The notes under the pieces are model-generated. The model did no database searches and was not told where the DNA came from. It worked only from the letters and a program-made list of their open reading frames with translations. The translations under genes and the position numbers were made by a program. Below, one piece after another: positions 11,901 to 25,800 of a stretch of 64,000 nucleotides of DNA. Each line of letters starts with the position of its first letter. Position 1 is the stretch's first letter. Where the stretch lies: contig CM055272.1 of the NCBI GenBank assembly GCA_029237695.1, forward strand, positions 36,094,791 through 36,158,790, in the 5' to 3' direction. The DNA is from Conchocele bisecta (lineage: Eukaryota; Mollusca; Bivalvia; Lucinida; Thyasiridae).

Positions 11901-12630
11901 AATATTAATGTTTCTAGTATTTGCTTGTATAGGATGTGGAGGGCTCAAAATGTATTGGACACATCATTGATGTAGTTCTTGGTATGTGTTCTTGGTATCA
12001 ATCGGTCTGAGAGTTAAAAAATTCGTCCAGAACCGACAAACTGAAAATTTTAGAAGCCCTGTATGTGATAATACAACAATCTGAGCATGAACTCTAAATA
12101 TGACCTCAAAACTCGGCCTCGATCAATCAAACGCCACAATTTCAAACATGAGATTCGAGTAGACGCTCAGAAAGTTTTATAATCACAGACGCATGAATTC
12201 AAATTTGAATTCAAAATCAAGCAGTTTGATTGGCCGAGTGTGAGCAAATCTCAGCCATAATCAATAAATCTGCATGATTTCAAGTCCGCCTTCTCCCAAG
12301 TTAGACCCCTTCTTCGCCCGACCCCTTCAATTGTACTGCATTATTCCATTTTTGTCCGGACTTACTATGACATACATAAACACATGTAAACTAGAACGTA
12401 TAAATAACACAATATGTATTGTAAAAAACAATATTGATAGTAGAAAAAAGTATCACAGAATAAAGAATAAAACTGGTTTTGAATCCAAGAACAGGGCCAG
12501 ATATCAAGGCGTTTTACACTAAGAAAAACATCAGTTGTAAATGAATTGAGCAGAAACTCCAAGCTTGACCTCAACTCGAGTAGTTAGTTGTCCAGCAATG
12601 AAGATAATATTACAATGAGAAATGTGAAAC
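11900..12630. other. no gene seen
   Basis: Unassigned AT-rich DNA. It contains a gaattcaaatttgaattc-like palindrome at about 12194. No coding pattern was found. Confidence 0.5.
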
Positions 12631-12639
12631 AAAGCATTT

Positions 12640-12880
12640 TGATTGGCTGGAGAAATGGGGCTTGTGGGATTTGTGACCAGTGTAGTTCCTGATCCAATAG
12701 CACACTCCTGTAGACCGATAACAATCTATATTGCTTGTTAGAAGCATGGCGGGTGTTTTGTTAATGGAATGGTGAACTGTACAGATCCTGATCAGAATGT
12801 GCGGATGCACAGGCTGATCCGGATCTACACTGGTCGCAATACCCATAAAGCCCCATTTCTGCAGTCACAGCCACATTTTA
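12640..12880. mobile_element. Fam-C element
   Basis: It runs from ggctggagaaatggggcttg to tgcagtcacagccacat, with the internal cctgatcagaatgtgcggat hairpin. Confidence 0.75.
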
Positions 12881-13552
12881 TAAGGTGAATTAAGAATTTG
12901 GTATTAAAAATAATACATTTATATACATGTACACGTGTACGCTGCGTTAATTTCAGGCACTTTTGATCTTTTGAGAAACATCGAGTACAGCTCAGATAAA
13001 TATTTCAATGGACGGAATACAGAACAATTTCTACATACTTCATGCATATTCATATACATTTTGTAATTCATGTCACATTTACAGACTCGTAAATCAACAA
13101 CATTTTACCACACACAATTCAAGTAATTTCTGTCACTGATAGCAGCAAACAAATCAAATTAACATTTATACATTGGTTCATGGTTCACACTTGGCCATCT
13201 TTTTGCGTCAAAAAGTGTGTAAAAGTTTCTTCATCATCGTATAACATTAATGTTACTTGATGGATTGCTTCAATATTTGGACACTTGATACTTGTAAGCA
13301 TTTGGAACACACTCATGCCGCCATTAACATGACCTTGACCTTGACCTTGACCTTTTTCACCTTCACATGGTTGTGGAAACACTTGACCATTTTTTTATGT
13401 CAAAAAGTGTCTTCAAACATGACCTTTTTCGTGTTTTAAGCATGCGCTTCTCTGACGGTTTTTGTGACGCTCACTTTAGCACATACCCATGATCATGTTA
13501 CGGTCAAATGCCTCGGCAGGCGCGACACCGCTTCCATGGCAGAATTCTTGTG
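12880..13552. other. no gene seen
   Basis: AT-rich DNA. A core-repeat relic with gaccttgaccttgacc lies at 13190-13440. There is no exon-like segment. Confidence 0.5.
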
Positions 13553-13757
13553 TTAACCCATTACATTCGGAATACACCTTTACACATATTTTTGTTATTT
13601 CTCAATGAAAGTATATGTTGTGACCACTCATTTGAACCGTCTCGATGAGACGGTTCAAATGGTGGTCGCGACATATACTTCTGAGCGCATAGAAGGAAAA
13701 CATTTAGGATTTTCTGCAAATATAATATAATGCGTATCCTCAGCATGAAAAGGGTTA
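13553..13757. mobile_element. Fam-E hairpin MITE (TTAACCC ends)
   Basis: gttaacccattacattcgg at the left, gaaaagggttaac at the right, and the central palindrome tttgaaccgtctcgatgaga. Copies: 27455, 55506 (partial) and 62056. Confidence 0.8.
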
Positions 13758-13867
13758 ACAGAACATACACACTCAAACATGAGACAACAAGAATATTAAC
13801 TATTTGATAAATGCCATATTTCTGTTATGTTGTACCAATTCATAGCCTTCAGCGCTATACACGATTT

Positions 13868-14116
13868 TAACTGTTTGCATGCTGGGAAACTTGTGGGCTA
13901 TAAATAGTTCAAAACTAGCGGACAAAAATTCATCATATTCTCTTGTATTTCTCCCCGTAAATATCATGAATATGTCTTGGAATTTCATTAGAATTGAGTC
14001 CTGAGGACTCAATTCTAATGAAATTTCAAGACATATTTACAGAGAGAAATAAAATAAAACATATACTCCTAATTCGTTTGGCGGATATTTTCGCCGCCAG
14101 CATGCAAAGAGTTAAT
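13868..14116. mobile_element. Fam-F hairpin MITE (TTAACTC ends)
   Basis: It runs from taactgtttgcatgctggg to gcatgcaaagagttaa, with centre gaattgagtcctgaggac palindromic. Copies: 17158 and 21500. Confidence 0.85.
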
Positions 14117-14396
14117 AACTAAATATTACTAAATAATAACAAAAACTAAATACCGGTATTAAAGTGAAAAGGTATAACCTGTGTATAGAGAATGACCCAA
14201 AAAATGGTGGCGATTATAAAATATTTGGTGCTTACATTTTATTTATTTACTTATTTAATGATGTGTGTCAACAGCTATGGTCATTTGAGGCCGTTTAATT
14301 GGGTCGAATCCGATATTTCACCTGTGTAAATTAATTTAAAATAATCACCAAATTTTGTCAAAGTGACAGACATTACAGTCACAGGTTAGGTGTTGT

Positions 14397-14505
14397 GTAT
14401 AAGTTATTGTTCACATATTGGATTTTTAAGGAATTAAATGCGAGGGAGCGTTAGCGACCGCAGCATTTAATTCCTTTAAAGTCCAATATGTGAACAATAA
14501 CATAT
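14397..14505. repeat. hairpin of the ttgttcacatattgga type
   Basis: Arms ttattgttcacatattgga / tccaatatgtgaacaataac surround aaatgcgagggagcg. Relatives: 15085-15180, 22140-22200 and 38960-39065. Confidence 0.8.
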
Positions 14506-14519
14506 GTGTAGTTCAGCCA

Positions 14520-15084
14520 AATTATACTATGCATCTCCTATCCGAGTATTTATTTTACATTTCCTGTCGAACAATTAATGAATAAATCTGGTAATATGTA
14601 ACTTATGGGTTAAATCTTGCAATATGTGAAATAAGTGTAGCTCGATACTGGTCAGTGATTGGCTTAGAAAGTAGGGCGATCTTTAAGTACAGCCAATTGC
14701 TATTGTGTTTGTTGTGCTGTATATAACATGCCATGTTGCTGTTATGTTTGTTGTGATGCATACAACATGCTGTGATATGCAAAAATAGATGGTTGTAATA
14801 TTTATATTTATCGTTTACCCTAGTTTCGTCACAAATGAAAGAACGGCACTTCTTCTCAATTAATTGCATATTGCGATTCTTTTGCCAATATGTATTAAAT
14901 TAATCATTAAATGTTCAGCGCTATATTTAGAACTGATTGTATGCCTTGTTGTCATCAGTTCTCGACACATATTACCGCCCACTCACGCGCTCACATCGTG
15001 TCACACCGCCAATCTCATGCAAGTATAGAGGTCGAAATTACATTTAGGGGCGGAGTTTCGCGAGTGGGCTGGTAAACAATAAGT
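14520..15084. repeat. flank of the hairpin family
   Basis: ggaaatgtaaaata/atccgagtattga and gattggcttagaaagtag segments also occur at 22200-22350 and 39080-39245, so the mobile unit is larger than its hairpin. No gene seen. Confidence 0.55.
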
Positions 15085-15180
15085 ATGTTATAGTTCACAT
15101 ATTGAATTTTGAATAAATTAATTTCGCTACGAAATTAATTTATTAAAAATTCAATATGTGAACTATAACTATTACTTACA
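15085..15180. repeat. hairpin, variant of the ttgttcacatattgga type
   Basis: Arms tagttcacatattgaat / attcaatatgtgaactata with a taatttcgctacgaaatta centre. Confidence 0.8.
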
Positions 15181-15950
15181 TGTACAAAACTGCAAAGTCA
15201 CTGAAATATAACAGAATTGGTGAAATGAGAGACGCCATGCAGAGTACAGTCTAATGTAAATATTGAGTTGTAAAAGTTGTAATTATTGTTAATAAATAAC
15301 ATTATAATATCAATATCATACCAGAGTATGGTAAAGCTGTAAGAAAACATAGAAAAATATAAACTCCTGAAAATCTGTCAAAAAGTTCTAAAACAATTCC
15401 ATACTTGCAGAATATAATGAATTAATAATAATAAATAAAATATCATACACGTTCGCTATCTATAAATATAAAGTTATTATCTACAAGTATGCATATAATT
15501 ATAACCTATACATTTTTTCCCTGATCACAGGAGTGACAAACATTTCCAGGGAATTAGACAACTTTTTTCGAAAATAGACATACTGTTTAATTCCCAATAC
15601 TTGAATGTAAATCTGTATCTAATTTACAAGGCTGGGATCACTATCGCTCCTGGAGACCGTGTAAATTTGGATACCGAATATTCTGTCTAATTCCTGCACT
15701 TGAGTCATTTTTGCTGTCTAATTCTCAGTGGGCGCCCTCCACTGCCATGGACAAAACATTGATTGGTGCTCATATTCACACAACCAAAACTCGTAAGTTA
15801 TCCTGGAATATAAAGTGACAAAAGCTGTCTTACTGAGTTATGAAACCAGCACAGTCTGATCAGCCAGTGCGTCCGCATCAGGATCTACACTGTTCACGAT
15901 GCTCCTAGCAAGCAACATAGATCATGATCAAGCAACAGGAATGTGCTATT
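15180..15950. other. no gene seen
   Basis: AT-rich DNA; a Fam-C relic (tctgatcagccagtgcgtcc) lies near 15850-15950. Confidence 0.5.
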
Positions 15951-15954
15951 TGAC

Positions 15955-16565
15955 TACTGTCTGTTTCACGAAACCTGCCCAAATTTTACGGCTATATAAA
16001 CAATGCAAAAACAATATTTTCTGTGATAATATTAAATTAAAGCAAAATTTAAGAACGAGCCTTCTTTTTGTTTCGTGAAATTTGGTCAAATATTGATTTT
16101 ATTGCGAAAAAACAATTTCCCCATGTTAAATCCACATAGACATCTTCACAGAGTGAAGATGTCTATGGGGATTTAACATGGGGAAACTTTTTAGAATTTC
16201 AGAAATACTGGACCGATTTTTAAAATTTAACTTTTGTTTTCTTAGTTAGATCATTTCCAAGATATCTAGCCAGGTTTCAGAGTCAATTTCCAAAATTGTT
16301 CGTTTTTTGACTCCTCCACAGCTCCTTCCACTTCCTTTTCCCCCCAATATTGATTTTATTACGAAAAATTAATTTGTCTATGGGAATTTATCCCATAGAC
16401 AAATTAATTTTTCGTAATAAAATCAATATTTGACCGAATTTCATGAAATAAAAAGAAGGCTCATTCTTAAATTTTCCTTTAATTTAATATTATCGAAAAA
16501 AATATTGTTTTTGAATTGTTTATATGGCCGTAAAATTTGGGCAGCTTTCGTGAAACAGACTATAG
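15955..16565. mobile_element. ~600-bp inverted-repeat element
   Basis: Arms of ~150-200 bp: tttcacgaaacctgcccaaa near 15963 pairs with its relative near 16540, and caaatattgattttattgcg pairs with cgtaataaaatcaatatttg. Two inner perfect hairpins lie at 16130-16190 and 16357-16425. Confidence 0.85.
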
Positions 16566-16619
16566 AAGCTACACTGGTCACAATTATCGTAAGACCCAGT
16601 TATCCAGTCACAGTCACAT

Positions 16620-16838
16620 TTGAGACACGTCATGTGATTTTGTACCTTCAGACATCTGCGTAATTTCATGAAATACGTTTACAATATTTTCTGTAAATGG
16701 CGTCAAAAGTTACATGTACTCTCAAAATTGTCAACTTTTGACTTTATTTCTGAAAAATATTCTAAATTTTGTAATCGTATTTAATGAAATTACGCAGATG
16801 TCCGAAGGTACAAAATCACATGACGTGTTTCATATGTA
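16620..16838. mobile_element. inverted-repeat element
   Basis: Ends gacacgtcatgtgattttgt / acaaaatcacatgacgtgt, with tctgcgtaatttcatgaaat and its complement. Related sequence lies at 43840-43965 and 20290-20600. Confidence 0.8.
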
Positions 16839-16844
16839 GCTTTG

Positions 16845-17075
16845 ATAGGATAAATGGGGCTTATGGCATTGTGACCAGTCTAGCTCCTGATCTAGCTGTT
16901 TGTGCAATCATGCAGCTAGATGAGGATCCATACTGTTAGAAGCATGACCTGTAAGTCACCAACTGAATGGCAAACAGTGCAGTCCCTGATCAGACTGCGC
17001 GGATGCACTCTGGGACTATACTGGTTGCTAAGGCTATATGCCCGATTTATCCAGTCGCAGACACCTTTACCCTTT
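16845..17075. mobile_element. Fam-C element, diverged
   Basis: It keeps aaatggggcttatggcattg and the ctgatcagactgcgcggatg segment. Confidence 0.65.
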
Positions 17076-17157
17076 ATATGTTATTATTTCTCGTGTGTAA
17101 ATGCCCAATGTGTGCAACTGCACTGATTTAGTTTTTGCTCCACTGGGAAGCCAGAAT

Positions 17158-17407
17158 TTAACTCTTTGCATGCTGGGAAACTTGTGGGCTATAAATAGTT
17201 CAAAACTAGCGGACAAAAAAATAAAAATATTTTCTTTTATTTCTCCTTGTGTGTAAATATCATGAATATATCTTGGAATTTCATCAGAATTGAGTCCTGA
17301 GGAGGACTCAATTCTAATGAAATTCCAAGAGATATTTACAGAGAGAAATAAAACATAGTCCTAATTTGTTTGGCGGATATTTTTGCCGCTTAGCATGCGA
17401 AGAGTTA
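17158..17407. mobile_element. Fam-F hairpin MITE (TTAACTC ends)
   Basis: It runs from ttaactctttgcatgctg to gcatgcgaagagttaa, with the centre hairpin of gaattgagtcctgaggag. Confidence 0.88.
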
Positions 17408-17507
17408 ATGCCCTTTTGGACTTAGAATTTTGCCTGGTTTACTATCAAAGCGATATTTGCGGCATACGTGTTCTATGAACACATTTTCAATAAGATAACA
17501 ATTATTT

Positions 17508-17580
17508 GCAGAAAGTGCAGATCCTGATAAGACGGCTCGTCACGAGCCGGCTCATCTGGATCTACACTGTTTGCGAACAC
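17508..17580. repeat. hairpin of the gacggctcgtcacgagccg type (Fam-L)
   Basis: Arms gtgcagatcctgataagacg / ctcatctggatctacact. Other copies lie at 35160-35222, 38574, 48030 and 61796. Confidence 0.75.
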
Positions 17581-17711
17581 CGGTATAGAGATATGCAGTG
17601 TTGAAACTGAAAGATACCCTCCCCCCCGACATCCTCTGGTCCAAACTTGGTACAAAAACTAAATCAGTATACTAGTAACTACATATACGTATGCAACAGC
17701 AATATAAAACA

Positions 17712-18852
17712 ATTCGCTCACCTGACTTTATGAAAACCAGAGGAGAATGTGACATTGAGTTCATATGTGTTTTAAAAGAATTGTGCTATTTTTAGATGGC
17801 GGTCATCTTGGATTAAGCGATGACTCTCATTTTACCAAATCTGAAAATGCTTCACCCAAGGATCTTAACTTCCTATGAAGTTTGGCCAGTATCGGCCATG
17901 TGGTTCCTGAGAAAAAGACGTTCAAAATCTTGAATAAATGGACCTTTTGGCGGCCATCATGGATGACATAATCATCCGATCCGACAAATATTGCACCAGA
18001 GCAATCGCCTCATCAATACCTTCAATTTGATATATGACATGAGCATATTCTGTCAAAAATAAAATTTGACCCCATGGGCCACGCCCATTTTTGACCCCGG
18101 GGTCACCATTTTAACACCTTTGAAAGAGCATTCTACATCGATCATTCCTACCAAGTCTTGTCGAAATCCGGCTAGCGGTTCATGAGAAGAAGATTTTTTA
18201 AGAATTTATGCTATTTTTAGACGGCGGCCATCTTGGATTAGCGATGACCTCCATTTTAACAAATCTGAAAAGGCTTCATCCATGGACCATAACTGTGAAG
18301 TTTGGCTACCATGGGCCAAGCGGTTCATGTGAAGAAGAATTTTTAAATCTCTGATAAAAGAACGAACTTTTGCCCTTTCGGCGGCCATCTTGGATGACAT
18401 AACCATCCAATTTCTACAAAAAATGCACCAGAGTGATCGCCTCGTTCATACCTTCGATTTGATATATAACATGACCATATTCGGTCAAAAATAAAATTTG
18501 ACCACAATTTGACCCCACGGGCCACGCCCATTTTTGACCCCGGGGTCACCATTTTAACAACTTTGAAAGAGCATTGTACATCGATCATTCCTCCTACCAA
18601 GTTTTGTTGAAATCCGGTTGGCTGTTCTTGAGAAGAAGATTTTTGAAAAATTTGTGCTATTTTTAGATGGCGGCCATCTTGGATTAAGTAATGACGTCGT
18701 TTTAACAATTTTGTGTTCCCCCTACCTACGGACCATGACCATGAAGTTTGGTGACTATAGGCCCAATGGTTACCGAGGAGAAGACGTTTGAAAATGTTCA
18801 CGGACGGACGACGACGGACACATTGCGGTAACAATAGCTCAGGTGAGCTAAA
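17712..18852 (+). mobile_element. core-repeat element (gatggcggccatcttggat), CvA/pearl/HINE-like
   Basis: About three units of ~400 bp, each with gatggcggccatcttggat, catgggccacgcccattttt and gaccccggggtcacc. They are followed by cggacggacgacgacgg and a gctcaggtgagct terminal motif. The open frame on the minus strand (18343-18834) reflects the repeat, not a gene. Confidence 0.82.
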
Positions 18853-19356
18853 AATACAAATAACTACATGTATATAAATATCACAAACAAAATATCACAG
18901 TATTGATTCAACTAGAACACAACTAACAATTTCAGATATAGTAAACAATCAACAATCAACAAGATACACATGATATTGTGAATCCAAGTTGAATTTATAT
19001 GCTGAACATTGACCAAATATTCATGTGATGTTGTCTATGAATGGAAGTAGTCAATTATATACCGTATTTAAGCTTGAAGCGACAGCTAAGTAGATATTAT
19101 GGACGGTACTGTAAGACTGCTAACAGATATACCCTAATTAGGTTAACCATTAACAGGAAATTATTCATTGAATACATATACGTAATAACCCTAAATATTT
19201 GGACACCATTTGTTTTGGGAAAGTTGTATCCAAAATTTACCTTATTGTTGTGATAATATTAGGGATATTATGGTATATACACTATAAAGGTCTGTATTTT
19301 ATGTGGTATGGCAAGGAATAATCAAAGGAATCTTAATTATGAGCATTCATACTTAA
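18853..19356 (-). other. 3' flank of the gene, probable 3' UTR
   Basis: AT-rich sequence downstream of the stop. I see no AATAAA or ATTAAA on the minus strand here. The part at about 19185-19265 matches a dispersed repeat (cctaaatatttggacaccat), so the UTR may include mobile DNA. Confidence 0.4.
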
Positions 19357-19888
19357 CTACAAATATTCGTCATCATCAACATTATCATGAACTTGTTTTT
19401 TCAAAAACTTTTTCTTCTTTTTTCGTTTGCCGGTCAACTTAACCGGTGGAAGCCTTGCGGGCATCTGATTCTCTGAGAGATATTGAGCAGAGACAACATC
19501 GTCGTCCTCCATTATAGGGTTCGCGTAACCAAGCCCGTTCTGTTTTCCGTAACTCTTATGCGACAATGTTTCTTCCAACGGGTGAGGTTTATCCTCATAC
19601 GATTCCCGGCGCAACGATTCGGACCTTCCGAACGACTGCCGACCCAACGGATCCTGGCGTTCGAATCCGTCCTGTCGACGTAACGAGTCCCTCATGCTGA
19701 AAGGATCTTGTCTGTTTAGCGTGTCCATTCGAACGAATGGGTCCGAACGTTGTAGGGGGTCGTGGTACGTGGGTTCCGGGTGTGGCGAGAATGACCGGTT
19801 GTCCTGCTGGTAGTCTTGGGGGAGCTGAGGCGGGAAGGGGGTCTTCTTGCTCTTCTTCAGGCTCGAGTCTCTTGAACGACGCAGGGAG
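19357..19888 (-). CDS. exon 23: C-terminal tail and stop
   Basis: 532 nt, one base in, stop TAG at 19357-19359, residues 965-1141. It begins SLRRSRDSSLKKSKKTPF, then proline-rich sequence, then DP(F/L)-type repeats (SDPFVRMDTLNRQDPF, RQDPLGRQ), a basic KRKKKKKFLKKQ and the end DNVDDDEYL. It looks disordered. In vertebrate EVC2 the C-terminus anchors the complex at the ciliary base; no clear equivalent motif is seen here. A longer open frame over the same DNA is an out-of-frame shadow. The acceptor is attcacag. Confidence 0.9.
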
Positions 19889-22800
19889 CTGTGAATATAG
19901 ATGAGTTTTTATATGAGAGGAGCAATGAGAGATTTTACATGCAATGAGAGATTTTACATGCAATGAGAGATTTTACATGCAATTGTTCATGCTTAGTTTT
20001 AGAAGACTATGATGTGAAAATTTTTGTGAAAAATATTTACAAAATTTAGATGATATTTTCTGTCAATGACATCAGTAGCCTATTTCACCAACATTGCAAA
20101 GTATACTTATCTAGTATATACTTTGAGGGAGAAATCTTCAATTTAAACACGTTAAAGATAAATTTATTAATTTTTATTATACTGAATTTATTACATTATC
20201 ACAGGCCTTTTGGCCTGTGATAATGTAATAAATTCAGTATAATAATTCTGCATACTTTTAATCATAAAAAATATGCAGTCGTTAGTTCGAAAATCTATAT
20301 GACATCAGAAGTTAACTAAATTTTCAGAGCAAATGCGGAATATATGCTATGATTTGCTATGAAAATCTTGTCAATTTTCAACATTATTTACGGAAAATAT
20401 CTTTGTAAATATTTTCATGAAAAATCTCATATGCATATTATTTACATGTTTGTTGAGTATCGACAGTATGCTACAAATGGAACTGGATCCAGAATGCCAA
20501 CTTTCGACATCATTTAAGGAAAATATCACAGTCTTTGTAAATATTTTTCATGAAAAATTGCACATCTTCTAAGGTACAAAATTACATGGTTTGTCTCTTA
20601 TACTTTATTTGCATAGTGTTGCAAGATTGTCGACAGTATTGTACATAGTGTGACTGGATAAAGAAAGCAAGCTAAAGTACTCTCCCTTGAAATATAAAAT
20701 GAGAATGAAGTGATGGACAGTATTGTACATAATGTGACTGGATAGAGAAAGCAAGCTGAAATACTCTCCCTTGAAATATAAAATGAGAATGAAGTGATGG
20801 ATATTAACCCTTAGACCGCTACTCACAACAATTGTCGTCTGCTGTTGCTTTTATATCTTGCCTATTTTTTTCAATAAAAAACATGTTTTGACAGCACTTC
20901 AGAATCATTTCTAATGGAAATGATTCTGAAGTGCTGTCAAAGCATGTTGTAAATTATTCTAAAGTGCTGTCAAAGCATGTTTTTGATGATAAAAATGGAA
21001 AATAGAAAATAACAGTAGACGACAAAACCCATTTCATGCTGAAGATATGTCATTTTGTATGTGAAAAATTCTAAATATTTTCTTTATATGTGCTTAGAAG
21101 TATATGTATGTCGTGACCATCATTTGAACCGTCTCGACAAGCGGGCGGGTGGACGGACGGAGAAGAACTATAGAAATGGCCAATTGTTATGAATAGAATA
21201 AGGGGCCACACGGAATAAATCAAAGGATTATTTTGTGTTAGGCTCCTCCCATTTGGATGCCCGGACAGACGGACAAGGGTAACACTAAATGCCCCCTCCA
21301 TATCGTGATGGGGCATAAAAACATGTTACATTGGAGACGATTCTCACTTGCTGTGAAAACTTGTTTTAATCCATACAAAAGGAAAGTAAACTAGAAAGCA
21401 TGTTCACAGAGCATGGGTGTCACACATTCCGCTTTGATAGTAAACATGGTAAAATTACAAAATGTGCAGTCCAAGAATGGGAGATAATCCATCATAGCCT
21501 AGTGTTTCAAATTTGTGGGCTATAAATAGTTCAAAAATAGCAGATGACAATTCATTATATTTTCCTTTATTTCTCCTTATAAATGTCATGAATATGTCTT
21601 GAAATTTCATTAGAATTGTGTCCTCCGGACACAATTCTAATGAAATTCCAAGACATATTTACAGAGAGAAATAAAACATATACTCCTAATTCGTTTGGAG
21701 GATATTTTCGCCGCTAGCATGCAAAGAGTTAAAGGTCAATGCCCACCCAGTAGGCACAAAATGTTCTTTATAGGAATTAAATAATAAGTGTATAATTGTG
21801 TCACTATTCCACCAGTTCTAAATATTACGAGTGCCTGCTGTACAGATACAATCATTTAGTAATACATGTATTTATTTTACTGACAGCGATTTGTGGCGGT
21901 ATCAGGCTATTTTCATATGCAAATGAGGCATGCTATTTTTTATTTTTTTATCATTTATACTAATTAAATGTGTCACTGAAAAAATAATATTTTCGACAGA
22001 TTATAAAGTACATTGCACATCAAAAAATAAATACGGAGAATAAATAGTAATGTCCGTTAACATTTTAAAGGAAACACGGTTATCGCCCCTGATATCAGTG
22101 TGGAAATTTACGTCATATATAAAATGTATAATAATGCCAATCAAAAATCCAATATGTGAACAATAACCGATTTATAGTTCAGCCAAGTGAACAATGCAAT
22201 GTCCCATCCGAGTATTGATTTTCCATTTCCTGTCGAACATTTAATCATTAAATCTGCTAATAAACACACTTATTGCGGTTAAACGTTGCAATATGTGAAA
22301 TAACTGGAGCACATACTGTCCAGCAATTGGCTTAGAAAGTAGTGTGAACTATACGTTATCAAAATATGTGTATATACACACTACACAGGCTGCATGGTCC
22401 AAGTCTATGCTGGTGACATTCACCAGAAGTCCCATCTTCTCCATTAACAGTCATGATAAAGCCCTGACTGATCTTTGATTCATTGATTACACAATATTAA
22501 TGTATTGTTATGGTGGCCATTTTGAATTTTAATATGGCAGACATATATATCTGTTATTGAACAGAAATGTTACTATTTCATTTTTTGAATACATGTATAT
22601 CCCATAATATTTTGACTAAATTGTGGTCGAAAATATGTTTAGTCTTTTGACCAAAATAGGACATGGGTTAACCATTTGGAAATTCAAGATGGCTGCCACA
22701 TGTGTGACTGAAAAAAATGGTACCAATTTGTGTTTTGTACTATATCACATACTCTGTCATAAAAACACTTTTCTGAAGACTATTGCAAAAATTCCAGCAG

Positions 22801-25800
22801 GTTTACTTTTTGTCACCGACTAATAATATCCATTTTCTCCATTAACAGTCGTAATAAAGCGCTGGGGCCCGTTTCACTAAACTTCGTAAGACTAAAATGT
22901 TCGTAAGTGCAAAATTATGATAATTTGTAAATTTCACGTTGACAATGTTTTCTTGTAAACAATTATTGGATTTACATTTATTGAGCATAGGCTGCATATG
23001 CAGCCTATGCTCAATAAATGTAAATCCATCAATTGAAATTTCCAGACTATTCTAAATTTGCACTTTAGTTTAGTGAAACAGGCCCCAGATCTTTGATTCA
23101 TTTGATTACACAATATATATATGCAAACTAACTACAATATACATGATAAAACATTCACCAATGCTAAGTTACAATAAGAATCCCGAAACCTGTAAATATT
23201 TCAGTGGACAGGGATATGGTACAAAATAAATACAATACACTGCAGAACTATATATAAGACACATGTACGATAGTTACAAATAATAGAAGCAATTTATCTA
23301 TTCAATAGTCTATTAATATTGACTCCCATTTTATTGTATACCAACCAGTCTACAAAATTGTGAAGGAAAACAGTCGTATTCAATTTTCACCAATACCGGT
23401 ACATAAGTATATATGTAAATCGGAGTAAGTGGTGTGGAGATATAAAGTATGTAAACACTTAACACAAATTTCAAAATCATTTGACCTTGCCCTTGGGCAA
23501 TGTGGAGCACATGGGCAGGATATAGAATGAAAATATGGATGATGAAAAGGAAGTATTGGAAGTTTGAAGTAAGTTGGAGTAATGATTGTGGAGATATAAG
23601 GTATGTAAAAATTTAACGCAGATTTTTTGCAAAGCAAATCTGACTTACGGTTATAGAGATAGTAGGTATGTGAAAAGTTTAAAGCAAATTTTGACAAACT
23701 TTAACATTAAGTCATTTGACCTTGACCTTGGCACACAGGGGCTGCATGAGTGGGACACAGAATGAATATATTAATGATGACCAATAAGTATACGAAGTTT
23801 GAAGCAAATCTGACTTACAGTTGCAGAGATATTAGTAGGTACCTGAAAACTTTAACGCAAATTTTGAAAAAAATTAACGCAAAATTCTAAGTCATTTGAC
23901 CTTGATCATGGTCACAGGGGCCGCATGAGTGAGATACAGCATGAATATATGGATCATAACTAATAAGCATATGAAGTTTCAAGTCAATGTGACTTAATTA
24001 GGACTGCAGAGATATAAGGTATTTAAAAACTTTAACGCAGATTTCGGAACACAAACTACTTGTAAGTCAGTTGACCTTGACCTTGGTTGGGCACAGGGGC
24101 CGCATGAGTGGGATACAGCATGAATATATGGATCATGATGGTGCATGCCCCCCCCCCCCCCCTTAAAGATTTTGTAATCTAGATGTCCGGAAATGCACTT
24201 TCCTGTGTTTGTACGGCATTTAAATTCAGACTCCAGCTGGTAAGAAACTGTGATCTATGTATACTCCGTGGCTGAACTGGGGGGGGGGGGGTGGAACCTG
24301 ATATCTAGACGTCATTGTGATCAATATATCTTGCTTTCCACAAGCGGGCTCGACAAAAATCTTGATATGCCCCTTTAAACTAATTAAAAAATTGAAAATA
24401 GAACACAAGATGGCTGCTAAACCGGAGCGTTTCTGAATTATAATGTCCATATACGTGAAATACAGTTTCACCGTTATCTACCGGTACTTCAAAACAACAT
24501 ATACACTTTTCTAAAACCATTGTATGTTGTGATATCAACAGTGAAAGTGAGAACGTGTGATGTTTATTTATGGTAATTTGCATAAATAATGTTGTCTGTG
24601 ATAGTTTAACCCTTACGTTGGGGAATTAATTTTGTCGTCTGCTGTTCATTTTTCATTTTTCCCATCAAAAACATAGTTTGAGAGCACTTTAGAATCATTT
24701 CCAATGGAAATGATTCTAAAGTGCTGTCAAACCGTGTATTTATTGAGAAACAAGACAAAATGTTAACACAACAGCAGACGGCAATTTTCGTTTCCAGCAT
24801 TTGACATATTAATAGTGCCACCGATGTGATTACTGTCTGCCGACAAATTTTTGGCTATTAAACATATTAAATCTAAAAAATATTTAAATGTAAGTACTTT
24901 TTCATCATTAACAAAAAAAGTCACCCTCCCCAAACAATTTTGTTTGATGAAATTCCATCAAATATTGATTTTATAGCGAAAAAATGATTTTCCTATGGGA
25001 TTTTAACATGGGGGAAAAGAGGTAGAAGCGCTGGGGGACGAGTAAAAAAAACATAACAATTTGGAAATTGTTAAATAAAAGTTAGATTTTTAAAATCAGT
25101 CCACAAATAAAACAAGAGGGCGATGATGGCCCTAATTCGCTCACCTGACTCCATGAACACCAGAGGAGAATGTGACATTGAGTTCATGTGTTTTAAAAAA
25201 ATTGTGCTATTTTTAGATGGCGGTCATCTTGGATTAAGCGATGACTCTCATTTCACAAAATCTGAAAATGCTTCACCCAGCATCGGCCATGTGGTTCCTG
25301 AGAAAAAGACGTTCAAAATCTTGAATAAATGGACCTTTTGGTGGCCATCATGGATGACATAATCATCCGATTCCGACAAATATTGCACCAGAGTGATCGA
25401 CTCATTGATACCTTCAATTTGATAAATGACATAACCATATTCAGTCAAAAATAAAATTTGACCCCAATTTGACCCCACGGGCCACGCCCATTTTTGACCC
25501 CGGGGTCACCATTTTAACAACTTTCAAAGAGCAATGTACATCGATCATTCCTACCAAGTTTCGTCGAAATCCGGCTAGCGTTTCATGAGAAGAAGATTTT
25601 TTAAGAATTTATGCTATTTTTAGACGGCGGCCATCTTGGATTAGCGATGACCTCCATTTTAACAAATCTGAAAAGGCTTCACCCATGGACCATAACTTTG
25701 AAGTTTGGCTACCATGGGCCAAGCGGTTCATGTGAAGAAGTATTTTGAAATCTCTAATAAAAGAACGACCTTTTGACATTTCAGCGGCCATCTTGAATGA

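Noticed and set aside
18206..18834. 163-codon minus-strand open frame and its relative at 25609-25881
   Set aside because: They lie in the gatggcggccatcttggat core repeat, which recurs in several places; no domain and no splice support.
19595..19963. 122-codon minus-strand open frame over the last exon
   Set aside because: Out of frame with the exon 23 reading that joins exons 21 and 22. Its start lies in the intron's 20-bp repeat.
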